From assembly GCA_949358305.1 (NCBI GenBank), contig OX442320.1, positions 8,696,259-8,760,258 of the forward strand: a stretch of DNA of 64,000 nucleotides, written 5' to 3'. The notes beneath the pieces are model-generated. The model saw only the letters and a program-made list of their open reading frames with translations, searched no databases and had not been told where the DNA came from. The stretch is from Strigamia acuminata (lineage: Eukaryota; Arthropoda; Chilopoda; Geophilomorpha; Linotaeniidae). Position 1 is the first letter of the stretch, and every line of letters begins with the position of its first letter. Positions 12,701-23,900 of this stretch are shown piece after piece. A program made the position numbers and the translations under genes.

Positions 12701-14193
12701 ATTTTTTGGAAAATTTGACGATTTTTCCAAATTTCTTTGAAAATTTGACAATTTTTCCAGATTTCTTTGAAAATTTGACAATTTTTCCAGATTTCTTGGA
12801 AAATTTGACGATTTCTCCAGATTTCTCTGAAAATTTAACAATTGACAATTTTTTGACAATTTGACAATTTGACAATTTGACAATTTTTCAAAATTTCTTT
12901 GAAAATTTAACAGTTTTTCCAGATTTCTTGGAAAATTTGACGAATTTTCCAAATTTCTTTGAAAATGACAATTTTTCCAGATTTCCCGGTACTAAATTTA
13001 TTCCCAGTGCAGCCCTGGCCTTACCGCACCCAAACATTACACAACTCACCACTTTTACTCGATCTCGGACTGTCCACTATCTCCAAACTCGTCCTGGCGC
13101 TCTTGTTCCCACTCGGCGACGGCGTGCTGTGCCCGGACGGCACGTGCGCCGCCGCAGCCACCACCGCCGCAGTGTTATGCGCGTTCTTCTCCTCCTTCTT
13201 CTTCTGCTGCCACCCCTGGTCCTGCGAGCCCTTCGCCTGCCTCGTCGGTATCTTCGTCCCGCTTTCCAACGACCGCGTCACATTGTGACCCTTAGGAGCC
13301 AACCCATCCGCATGACTCTTCAAATCCAAATGCAACCCCCCATTCCTCGCCCGCTCCACCATGCTCGTCTGTTGCGGCGTCCTGCCGACCCTCTGATTGA
13401 AAGTTCCCCCGCCCGGCGCCCCTTCGCCGTGCTCCAGAATGCTGTCGGCCGACAGCGATTTCTCTTTGGGCGAAAGTCCGTTCTTCTCCGAGCAGTCGTC
13501 GGCGCCCGGCGACAAGGGCGGCGACGAGAGCGACGAGTGGACGGTGGGCGAAGACCGCATGGGCGACACAGACCCGCTTCTCTTTTTCGTGCCAGACACC
13601 CCGCCGGACGTCTTGGAGCGCAAACTCTCCTCCTCCAGCCTCTCGAACATTGCGCGCGCGTTGTTGAACCGCGCGAGATGCGACTCGGTCCGATTCAAGT
13701 GAATATTGGCCGCCACTTGATTCGACTCCTTGTTGTCCTCCGCTGCGGCTTTGGCTTTGTTGCTCTGGCTTTTCGCTCGTTCGTTGAGAGGCGAGTCGAT
13801 TTTGCTCGTCACGGTCACCCCGGGCTTCGCCACGTACGTGTTTTCGCTTTTGTTCGACGGCGACATGTTCTGGAACATGTTAGCTATGGAGCTCACTTTG
13901 GATCCGGTGGCGCGCGGCGGCTTGATCGGCGCCTCGGTCTTGGCGCTTTTCTTCGCGCCGTCCGTCGTCGTTCGCCCGCCGTGGCTCTTGCCCGTTTCGT
14001 AGTTGCATTTGACGGTTGCTAAGTAGGTGGGCTGAGTCTGGCCCTGCTGGTGCGCGAGGGACGAGGCGGTGGACGACTTGTTCGTGCCCCCGCTGCCGCT
14101 TCGCACCATTCCCGAAGAGGTCGAACTGCCTGTGCTTCTCCAACCGGCTCTGGACCGGCTAGCAGCCAGCACTTCGGCTCGAACGTTGGCCAT
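3781..14193 (-). CDS. Spn: neurabin/spinophilin family PP1- and actin-binding scaffold
   Basis: A scaffold of roughly 1,600 residues that targets protein phosphatase 1 to actin and synaptic sites. Exons in transcript order are 13050-14193, 10900-11519, 10037-10162, 9887-9972, 8394-8757, 7935-8067, about 7753-7874, about 7146-7699, about 5770-6559, about 5654-5712, about 5257-5591, about 5106-5163, about 4880-4995, about 4013-4211 and 3781-3958. Visible parts: an N-terminal actin-binding-type segment ([16 protein letters not shown]), the PP1 docking motif in [15 protein letters not shown], the neurabin signature [11 protein letters not shown], a PDZ domain ([18 protein letters not shown], then [18 protein letters not shown]), a long coiled coil (exon 5770-6559) and a C-terminal SAM domain ([20 protein letters not shown]) ending in a Lys-rich tail. 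The start is the ATG at 14191-14193, giving the N-terminus [18 protein letters not shown]. The SAM domain makes it neurabin-like in layout; insects usually have one gene for both. Two large tandem arrays sit in its introns. Confidence 0.92.
4440..4835. mobile_element. MITE-like element with ~23-bp imperfect terminal inverted repeats
   Basis: Within a spinophilin intron, the sequence near 4442-4466 (CGGCGCAAGTGTGCTAACAG) recurs inverted near 4803-4829 (CGGCGCTAGTGTGCTAACAG on the minus strand), with one mismatch in 20 bases. The enclosed ~350 bp is richer in G+C than its surroundings and has no credible coding frame. I read this as a short non-autonomous DNA transposon. I could not define a target-site duplication, so the family and exact ends are open. 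Confidence 0.5.
5715..5755. repeat. short (ttaaa)n microsatellite
   Basis: Seven or so repeats of a 5-bp A/T unit in a short spinophilin intron, adjacent to the splice acceptor of the coiled-coil downstream exon. Confidence 0.8.
6565..7105. repeat. 20-bp tandem array in spinophilin intron (~26 copies)
   Basis: Unit aaaatgcacaaaatttcgga, 20 bp. The copies at 6940-7090 are nearly identical and those at 6580-6900 are more diverged. It fills the whole intron between the PDZ exon and the coiled-coil exon. It produces long spurious open frames on both strands, because 20 bp is not a multiple of three and cycles through all frames. Confidence 0.93.
8090..8360. repeat. ~11-bp tandem array in spinophilin intron
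   Basis: Unit close to aaaaatcccag, about 11 bp, repeated some 20 times with drift (cccaga, cccaaa). It is confined to the intron between the RVRF exon and the exon encoding [11 protein letters not shown]. Confidence 0.85.
10250..10800. promoter_or_regulatory. G+C- and CpG-rich island inside spinophilin intron
   Basis: About 550 bp of clearly higher G+C and CpG content than the surrounding intron, with a CCGGAAGT-type ETS site near 10746 (in minus orientation) and several CACGTG-like words near 10736 and 10790. No conserved protein is encoded; the overlapping open frames on both strands look compositional. It lies upstream (in the minus direction) of the exon at 10037-10162. An internal promoter for a shorter isoform lacking the N-terminal actin-binding exons is a reasonable inference. 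Confidence 0.35.
12160..12990. repeat. 30-bp tandem array in spinophilin intron 1 (~27 copies)
   Basis: A 30-bp unit made of gaaaatttaaca, atttttcc and aaatttcttt blocks, repeated from about 12160 to 12990. It has higher-order structure. A 60-bp dimer with a divergent 'atattgctt' half repeats twice at about 12190-12305, and a 150-bp (five-unit) block starting at 12541 recurs at 12691. Because the unit is exactly ten codons, all three minus frames stay open for 250-280 codons and encode K-I-V-K-F or N-F-Q-R-N type periodic peptides. I regard these as non-coding: they lie between two good splice sites (donor at 13049, acceptor at 11520). Confidence 0.93.
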
Positions 14194-16640
14194 TGAGGTA
14201 CGAGGGGAGACTCAATTTTAAGTTGAACGCAGTTAACATCCAATCGTCCAATTCAGCGCATTGCTCTTCGGCCATCGGGAAAATTGAAGCGGAAATTTCC
14301 AATCAGGTTTTTTTTTCTGTAAATAAACAAAAAAGAAATTTTTTTATTTTTTTTATTTTATTTTTTTTTGTTTTTGTACGCTAGGGGAAGAATAAATTGA
14401 ATTAAATTCCAATGTTTCGCCATGTTAAAGGTCGCTAAGTGTAACTAATAAAAGGTAATCACTTGCAACAACGTGACCCTCCCCGTTCCCATCCAGTTGA
14501 ACCGCATTCTCGCAAGAACGTCCAACTCGTTGTACCGTGAGGTGCAAAGTCTTTGGGTGTTTATTTCAGGATTTTCCAAGACAATTAAAGGAAGATAAAA
14601 GTGTTTTGAATGAAGAACGTCATGAAAATTAAGAAATGAGTAATAAATGGAAGTAAATTGCGTCTGTGAAGGTCATGGGGTGACCTGAACACTTATTTTT
14701 TCCGTGTTTGTTAATGGTAAGTTATGCAACTTTCTTTTTCTTGCAACATAAACGAGTTGAGAAAGTAGGTCCGAGTTGCATGTAGGTTATACTGCGCTTA
14801 TCACCGAAGGCAATGGGGAAAAAGGTTTTATTTTATGACCAATCAATAATCCTAATTCGTTCTGATAAAAGATCATAAAATAAAAAAAAAACCTTGAATA
14901 AAAAAATTATATATATTTATGTTCAATTATTCACAAAAAAAATCGAAAAAAATCGAAAAAATATAAAAAAGTCGAAAATTCGAAAGAAATTCGACTTTTC
15001 AAACCAAAAAACAAAAAAAAATCGAAAAAAAATCGATTTTTTAAACCAAAACATAAAAACAATTGATTTTTCGAACCAAAACACAAAAAAAATCGAAAAA
15101 AATCGATTTTTTAAACCAAAACACAAAAGAAAATCAATTTTTCGAACCAAAACACAAAAAAAATCGAATTTTTGAACCAAAATCCAAAAAAAACGAAAAA
15201 AAAAAACAATTTTTCGACTCAAAAAATGAAAAAATAATATTTTGAAATCAATTTAACATCACAGTATTTATTTAAATTAATCTAATCATTTAATTTGCGA
15301 TTTGATAAAAAAAAATCTACAAAACGAGCCGAAAATAAACCAATTCCGCCCTATGCTCATAAGCCTTTCCAGTAAACACAACCGAACCAAATAAATAAAT
15401 AAAATGGCGATTGAACAATAACAAATGATAAAAATACACAACAAGAGCCAAAAAGGAGCATAAAAGAGGGGGAAAGGGAAAACCCCATTCAAAATTGAAG
15501 GGTAAGCCCTGGATATGATGATGATGACGAATTCTCAATTGGGTGTGGGGTGGCATCGAGCGTGACACCACCTACACTCAACTCCCCACCTCACATCGAG
15601 TCGGTGGCACCCTGTGGAACTACGCGTTGGTAGCTCCCATCTACCATAAAAATACTCACTGAAATAAATAATTTACAATATTATTTTTATTTTATTTGTA
15701 CAAAATTTATTTTTTTTTATAATAAAATCCAAAAAAAAAAAAAATTTATTATTATTATTATTATTTTGAAAATTATACGTAACCTACATGATTTTCAACC
15801 TGTCATGTTATTTTTTTCTTTTCTTTTCCCGTCAAGGATCTTCTTCGATGTTTTTAAGCAGTTCCTGCTTTTATCCGTTAAGTAGTTGATGATTATTTCT
15901 CGTTCAGCTGCCCTGAGTTGAAGGAAAAAGGAAGGAAAGTGTGTGGAATGTGTAGTGCACTGGAAAATAGAAAAATAAGAAATTCAATTAGATCGGACGG
16001 AGTAAAATTAATTTTCATTCATATTTGTAAATTTACATTTTATTTTGGCTCAAGGTAAATAAAAATCTCATTTTCTCACGCGGAAACGTGAGATTTTGTC
16101 AAAAAAATTAGGTTATTTAATTATTTTAAAGAAAATTCACCGTTTTGTGTTTTAAACATTTATAATAAAACATCACAATGAATTTTCGAAAACAATAAAC
16201 AAGGTGGATTTTTCTACACAATATTTCACCCGTTTCATTTGACCTGGAGTGAAATACAATATAATTTTCCAATTGATTCAAATTCAAAGGAATAAAAAAA
16301 AAATTTAAAAACAAAAATCCAATTCTCATCGTTACCAACGAGCAGCGAAGTCCACACACGGCAGCAACGTAACGATGCGATCCGATTAATCAACTGATTA
16401 AACCCAAAACAATGCATCCGACTAATGGTGAAATCCGTCGGGTTTTTTCTCTTTCATCATCGTGACATTTCACCGGTCCCAGACCCCATCAATGGTCAAT
16501 TTGTATCAAAACGACGCTCCCGTTCTCAATTTCCCACTTTTCCCAGCCCACGAATCCCCAAACCCAACCGACACATCGACGCACCGAAACCCGCTTTCGC
16601 ATTGTTTACTTAAAAGCAATTAATCTAAGTGCACAAACGA
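14194..16640. other. upstream region of spinophilin, mostly A+T-rich
   Basis: Non-coding sequence upstream of the spinophilin ATG, probably 5'UTR and first intron. It includes a 30-bp array (listed separately) and a short G+C-richer patch at about 15500-15650. No conserved ORF or RNA gene is seen. Confidence 0.55.
14935..15235. repeat. ~30-bp A-rich tandem array
   Basis: Unit of about 30 bp built from aatcgatttttcgaacc followed by aaaacacaaaaaa, with around nine degenerate copies. Several open frames of fewer than 100 codons across it are artefacts of the periodicity. Confidence 0.85.
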
Positions 16641-16684
16641 GCGTAAATTCTCACCTGAAATACTCAAGCCCGTCCTCCCTTCAC

Positions 16685-16745
16685 CGTCCGTCGGCCATTT
16701 TGCCGATGCTACCGGAAGTGGCGATGACGTCACCTACCGTGAAAA
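16685..16745. promoter_or_regulatory. candidate promoter with YY1-, ETS- and CRE-type sites
   Basis: Within 40 bp there is GGCCATTTTG (16693-16702, YY1-like), CCGGAAGTG (16712-16720, ETS-like) and the perfect palindrome TGACGTCA (16725-16732, CRE/ATF). The surroundings are CpG-containing in an otherwise A+T-rich region. Its position 2.5 kb upstream of the spinophilin start fits the main spinophilin promoter. Orientation is inferred from the neighbouring gene, not seen directly. Confidence 0.45.
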
Positions 16746-16799
16746 CTCACAAACGGAACAACTCGTTTCTAAACCTGCGTGTCTCCTGTTTTTAAAAAA

Positions 16800-17969
16800 A
16801 AATAAGAGCATTGGAAATAAGAACTAATAACTTTATTTATTTACTAATAGCAAAATCCTCTACCATGAATTATATGCACAGACAGAAATGCACAAAATGT
16901 ATAAAAAAAAAAAAAAAAGAACGTGAAAACGGAGAAATGTGACATGAATTACATGAGGCTTCACAACATCAACTTCCAACGAAAAAATTAAAAGCTTTCT
17001 TGTTTTCGCTACATAGTATTATAAAATTAGTCACATAAACGAATACAAAAAGCAATAACTTCAGCGTCATTCTTGTTGTTTTTTTTTCTTAGGGAAATAA
17101 TTTTGTTAACTGCTTTTTTTTTCTCTTCTCAATATACTCGAGTGCTATACCATTGGGGGGATCTGAAAAATATCTTACGCAAACTTAAAATTACTTTTAA
17201 AACTGTACAATTTGCTTCCTTTTTTTTTTCTTGTTTTTTTTCCTTTTAAAAATACTGTAAAGTGCAAAAGAAAATAATAACAATGGATGATTTACAATTA
17301 GGAATTCATTAAAACGAAAAAATACAAAAAAAAAAATTATAATTAATTTTTTTTTCATTTTTTCTACAATTTTCAAAGTTTCCAAATGACTGCACAGAAA
17401 ATTTCAACAGAAAAACTCAAAATATTTCGATTATTTAAAACGACAAAACTTGGCGGGAAAGAAAAGAGAAAAACAAAATAAATTGTGACTAATTTAAAAT
17501 AAAAACAAAAAAATAATCTTATTCTAAAGATGAATAAAAATCTGTTAATTAATAAACTAACTAACAGTTTTTTCCTGCTAATGTGATTTAAAAAAAAAAA
17601 AAAAAAAAATGGGAGCAAAAAAAAACAAATTAATAATAATAGAAAAAAAGATCTATTTTCCAATAACAATAGTTTTGTTGCAAACAGAAAACAGAGAGAA
17701 AAAAAAGCAAAGTAAACAAAACCGTGAAAATGTATGGTTTTTGTCATGAAAGTTATTATTGAAAGAATTTCCCAGTAGATTGGGTGTGTCGTCCAAAAAA
17801 ATTGCAAAGTGGGGAACAAGGGGTAGAGGGGGAGTTTTAAGGAGAGATTGACTCCATATTGTTACAAATACATTAACATTATTGTCCATTTTGGGGCACT
17901 TTTTGTTTCCCTTTTCTTCACGCATTCATTGGAACCCCAAAAATCGGGTTGTTGGTACATCAAATTGCC
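16800..17969. other. A+T-rich spacer / Top2 3' region
   Basis: A+T-rich DNA with poly-A/T runs between the candidate spinophilin promoter and the Top2 stop codon. It probably includes the Top2 3'UTR. Open frames of 60-150 codons here are rich in Phe, Lys and Leu and have no recognisable family. Confidence 0.55.
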
Positions 17970-20900
17970 TCAATAATCGTCCAAGTCGGAATCATCACCA
18001 AAATTGTATTTGACAGGTGCGCGTGATCTCGCGGACCGTGCACGCGGTGCCATGGATCCACCCATCTGCTCTCCGTCGTCGTCCTCCTCCTCGGCGGCCG
18101 CTTTTTTCTTTCGTTTCTGCAATTTTTCGCATAAAAACATCAACATTTCGCTTCCAAAAACCACCAAAAGCGTCTTACGTTTTTCCCAATTACTGTTTTC
18201 TTTGATTTTTCATGAGAAGTGCTCTCGTCGGACTCTGCGGATCCGGCTTTCCTTTTTTTCCTCAAAGCCGGCGGCCTGCGGGATGCTTTTTTCTTTGTTT
18301 GAGGCACAAATTCATCTTCGTCTGATGGTTCGGATGAACGATTGGTTGACCCCTTCTTGCGACCTCGTTTCTTAGCAGCTGTGGACACAAATTCTACATT
18401 TTCCGACCCAAAATCGCAATTAAATCGACAAATTTACGTTTCGCTTCAGGTTCATCGTCTTCTTCCTCCTCCTCTTGGACAAATTCGACGTCGGAATCAT
18501 TGCTTTTCGCATCGTCTTCCTCCTCCTCGGGTTCTTCTTCCTCCTCCTCGTCCTCTTCCTCTTCGTCCTCCTCGTTATTTGCTGCCTTTTTGCTCGATTT
18601 ACTGTCCCCTTTGTCTCCAATCAGAGAGTCGAATAACGACTTCTTTTTGCCATCTTCTTAAGAATACCAATGATTAATATAACCACGTTCGACCGATGAT
18701 TGCAAAACTCGAAGAAAAATTACAATTTTACACCTAAAGACTTTTTTTTCTTTGTCTTCATATTTCCCGCCCGAAAAATACGAGTTTTGCAACCATTTTC
18801 CAAGCTAAAAAAACGCTAAAAAATTCCTCACTTTTCTCAGCTGCATTCTTTTTAACTGCATTATTACTACTCGTTTTCTTCGCTTTCGACTTCACGTTAT
18901 CCCCGTCGCTGTCTATTACCACTTGATCGTCATCTTTGTGTTCGTTTTTCCCGCTCTCCTTTTCCTCGTCGCTTTCCGAATTTTCCGCCGCCGCCTCTTT
19001 CCTGAAACCAAACGCACGAATTAATATTAAGAATAAAATAATAAAATAATAAAATAATAAATTAATTTTTTTTTTAAATATTTTTAAAATTACTTCGATG
19101 TGGCTGTGGCGGCGGTGTTATTTCCCGTGGGTTTCTGAGGTGTCGTCTTTGATTTGGTCTGTTCTACGGGCGATTCATCGCCGCTGTCCGACCCCGACTC
19201 GTTCTTTTTCCGCCCGCTTTTCGCTTGAAGGCCCTCCTCTCTCTCCCCGTCGCTCATAATAACTGATGAATCGCTATCGAAAGTGTATTTCACTCTGCTC
19301 GCTACACGAAAAGTGAAAAAGAATAAATAAATAAAAAATTAGAGCGCAAACAAACAAACAAACACACGAACCAAACAAACAAAAAAAGAAAAGAAAAATT
19401 CTCTTTAAATTTTTCCGTCGCAAGGAATAAAACAAACTGGTCGAGAACAGTTTCAAACGGTTTAGATAGACAAAATGTGACTTACGTAGTTATAATAATT
19501 TAACGGACCTTTTAGGTTTTTTTTTTAAAGCGGATATTCGACTCGGTATAATATTTAAGTCTATCGAAATTCGCCACAGAAAACACAAGCCTAATCGTAG
19601 ATAGGGATGATGGCGGCCGTTACAAAATTCAAATTGACAAAAAGGCGGGAGGGAGTTCAGTAACTGGATGAGTCCAACAAGTCCGGATTGGCCAGTCGCG
19701 GAGATTCGGATTCACTCCCGCCAGCCAACCAATTTAATAGTTCGGCTCACCTCGTTACAACGAAGCCACTCGTTCGAGTTTTCGGCTAAATAAACTCGTC
19801 AAACCGCCACAAATCCAATATTTTTTCGAACGATATGTTATAATAAAAACGATCTTTTAAATACAGTGCTGTTAAACGCGTGATATGGGTTTAAAGTCGA
19901 TCCAATGTCAACGCATCCCCGTTAATACAACATGGCCGCAGCGGCCATTGAAGCGACATGATTAGGCCTATTGGCTTTTCTCCATCATCAGCCGCACGAG
20001 TCCTTGGCCGCCAGCATAAAAATAACTTTCCCGTTAATTAAGATTGTTTTTAGCCCAACTATGCCTGCCTACATTTTGCAATCTACTCGATCATCATGTC
20101 AATATTGAAAAAAATATATCGCAAGGCAAGAAATAACATAAAAAGTTAAAACAAAGAAGCATATGCCACACAATACCCTTTAGTTGAGTCCGTTTCCACC
20201 AGGGGAGAATGAATTTACACAGTGCTAGCAACGTCTAACCGAAGAGTCATGCCGTATGAAAAAGCACGTACTTATCTATTACGCATGCTCCGACTTGCAA
20301 CGTATTTTTCCGAACAAAAAAGCAAAACCAAATCCACGTTTCTTATTAATTTTCAAAATAAACGAATAATTAATCACGATTTTAACTGTTAAATGAATAT
20401 TTCTATTTTTTTTTATCTGTCTAAATATTCAAACCGTTTCGTATCGATCTTCCGCTAGAATGAATAAAAGAAAAATGACTGCAGGAGCATTGCGGGAGAA
20501 TTGGACACGAGACAAATGAGCAATCTTATCCGATACCGTCAAAAAATGACAGATAACGAGTATTTTGACCCTTTTAACGTTCAAATAAATTATTCCTCCA
20601 CTCTATTTTCTTTTCGTAATGAACTTACGCGGCCAAAAGAAGAATTACACTAGCAAAAATTAAAAATTCTACTTTAATAAAATTACAAATGAATTTATTC
20701 TTACTGCAATGAATTTAATTAAAAAAAAAATGATTTCTTTTATCGACGTAACTTCATTATGAAAAAACCCAAGCAAACCTACGAAGTCGAAGGACCTAAA
20801 ATCAATTTTCAAATCTTTTTTTTCTTGTCACCTGATGCTCGTTTGGGGGTTCCTTCGTGCGGGAGTGTCGAAAGCGTCTTGCGCAACTCTTCGTCCGAAG

Positions 20901-23900
20901 TATTATCCGAATCGGCTCCCGAACTGTCTTTCTCCCACGGTTCCGCCATCTTTTTCCTTCTCTTGAATTTGTTGCCTAAAATGGGGCTTATGACTTGTTT
21001 CAAACCTTTTCGGAACGAAGGGGATTTCTTTTCGGCCGATGCTTGTAACCTCGCCAAAAGAGGTTTCGGATCTGGCTCGAATTCGCCGTCCCCGTTTCCA
21101 TTTTCCTCGATATCAATAGAGAGTTTCCTCTGCAAAGTTATGAAAAATATTTAAAAATGATTCAAATCTGGGGTTCAGGGGCAGATTCAATGCATGGGGA
21201 CCGTGGCCAGTGTAGATTTTGCACCAAAATTCAGTTTTCGGACCAAACGTTTATATTTAGGCCCAACAATTCATTTTCAAGCCCAAAAGATCATTCAGAG
21301 ACTAAATAAAAATCATTTTTATGCCAAAAACATTCAATTTTTTACTAAAACTATCAATTTTTGGTCAAAACATTCAATTTTGAGCCAAAACTATCAATTT
21401 TTGGTCAAAACTATCAATTTTTGGTCAAAACTATCAATTTTTGGTCAAAACTATCAATTTTTGGTCAAAACTATCAATTTTTGGTCAAAACTATCAATTT
21501 TTGGTCAAAACTATCCAATTTTCAGCCAAAACTATCCAATCTTCGGCCAAAACATGCAATTTTTTGCCCAAAATATCCAATTTTTGTTTGAAAAGTTGAA
21601 CCAAAATGGCTTGTGGGTTTACTGGATCCACCCCTGCTTCGGTTTTATGGGATAACATTTACTTTTAACCCCCTTTTGATCCCTGACGCGGCAGTGGCTG
21701 CAGCTTTTTCCACTTTGCGTTTCAATTCTGAATCGATTCGCGGTTCGATTTTTCTGCCGTCAGGCGAGGGTTTAGTTTCTTCATGAACGAATTTCTTCGG
21801 CTTCTTAGCCCGGCTTAAAAGCGAGCCGTATTTTCCTGATTTCATCGCTTTTTTCTGAACCACTCCCGACGCTTCATCATCTCGCTCTTTAGCTTCCACT
21901 TTCTAAACATTAGATCAACATTAAAAATCAAATTTTATACACGTTGAATTAATAATTTGTATAAAATTACATCCAACTCCTCTAAGAAAGCGTCCAGATC
22001 ATCTTTCCACAAATCCGACGGAGATTTGGACTGCAAATGACGCAATTCCTCGAGTTTCGCATCTCTCTCTTTAAGTAATTCGTCTTTCTTCTCCTTGGTT
22101 AAACTCAAAATACTCATACCAAACAAATACGTAAAACATGGACCCGTTCTTCCACTCGCGTCGGACGCCGCATCGTCGTCGGAATCCGGAACTTGGTCCT
22201 AAAAACGAAAAAAAAATCGATTTTAACCAAATTTTTAATCATATTTAACGATTAAACCTAAAAAACTTAAATATTTCTCTTACTTTCTCCTAAGCAGCGT
22301 TTAAAAACAATAAAAACCATCAAATTTAACGCAAAATTAATTAAATTAAATATACCAATAATTTCTCTCGTTCTTGTTGCTCGTTCCACGCTTTCAACGG
22401 ATCGGACTCGAATCCGCGTCGCACTAAGTCGCTAACCACATCGGTTTTCATTTTATTTTCTAAAAAAAAATATAAAATAAGCAAAAAAAAAATACAAAAC
22501 AATATTTAATAAACATAAAATTACCTATGATAATTTTCCCTTCGATTTTCTCCAAAATAAACCGCGCTTGATTGCTCAATTTAGCCGCTTCGGCCTTCAA
22601 CGACCCCTCCAAATAGTTTTTCCTCCGAACGTAATACTCCAACCGCAGTTGGAAAAACTCCATCAAAATATCCTTGACCGAATCGTATCGCTTCAAACAC
22701 CCGTTATGATCGAACAAAACCTAAAAAAAAATTTAAAATAATTAAAAAAAAATTTAAAAAAACCGAATTAATCATTACCATGGACGTCGTTGTCATCGTC
22801 GACTGCAATTTAAATAATTTATGCAACCCATCGTCTTCCGCTTTCCGCAGTTTCTCCTCGCTCATGGACACGACGAACCTGACCGTCGTATCAGTGTGAT
22901 ACTCCTTATAATCCGTGATAACCGACGGAACCTTATCGCTCCCGTGCAGCATCGGTTCGATAACCGCCTCTTTATACGCCTGCGTCCACACTCTGATGGG
23001 CAACTCCGTGATCTCCAACGTCTTTTCAGTGATGACCGACACTTCGCCGCTCACAACGAACCGCTGATGCTCCAATTGTTCGATTGTACCCGTGAAATTT
23101 TTAAACCAAGGTTTCTAAAACGAGAAAACGGTTGTAAAAAAAGTGTTTTAATCCTCCTAGAATTGCCTCGCACCATCGGTAAGGGATCGTCGCCGGCGAG
23201 AAGTCGTTTAATGTTGGTGACAATCTCGCGCGGGTTGTAATTTGGTATTCTGGTCATCCAACCGGTTCCGATTCCGTCGCTGCCGTTGACTAAAATCATG
23301 GGTATAATGGGAACGTAGTATTCGGGCTCGATTTTCAAGTTGTCGTCGTTCAGATGGTTGAGCAATGGTGAGTCTTTAGCGTTGAAAATGTGCTTTGCCA
23401 CTGGACTTAACATGGTGTGAATGTATCGAGGACTCGCGGCGTCTTTGCCGCCTTGAAGTCGCGTGCCGAATTGACCGATGGGTTGCAGGAGGTTGATGTT
23501 GTTGCTGCCCACGAAGTTTTGAGCTAAGTTGATTATTGTAGCGTTTAGTGATTGCTGAAAACAAAGACGAATTAATTATTTGTAGATTTTTTGATTTATT
23601 CGTTGTACTTCGCCGTGGTGATAAGCCGACTGTTCGGACACCGAGCCGGCTAATTGGATGACTTTGACTTCACGTTTGTCGTTCCTTTTGAAGCAGGAGA
23701 ACATCACTTTTCGTTGACCTGGTTTCATACCTTAAGAAATCCAAAAAATATTAATTTAAATTATTTTTTTGTTGATTTAAAATTTCCCACCATCCACCAA
23801 GGACGGAATTGACCGCTCGTTGTCCATATTACTGAACAGAATCAACTCTTTATTGACGAAATCTTGATAGCTGATTTCCTGAGTCCCTTTCCCGTATAAA

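Noticed and set aside
12102-12952. Frames of 257 and 280 codons encoding K-I-V-K-F / N-F-Q-R-N repeats
   Set aside because: They arise from a 30-bp satellite (ten codons) lying inside spinophilin intron 1 between valid splice sites; no start context and all three frames are equally open.
19600-19800. Independent gene start inside the Top2 intron
   Set aside because: Promoter-like words are present, but no coding exon follows on the plus strand and the flanking minus-strand exons are consistent with one Top2 C-terminal domain.
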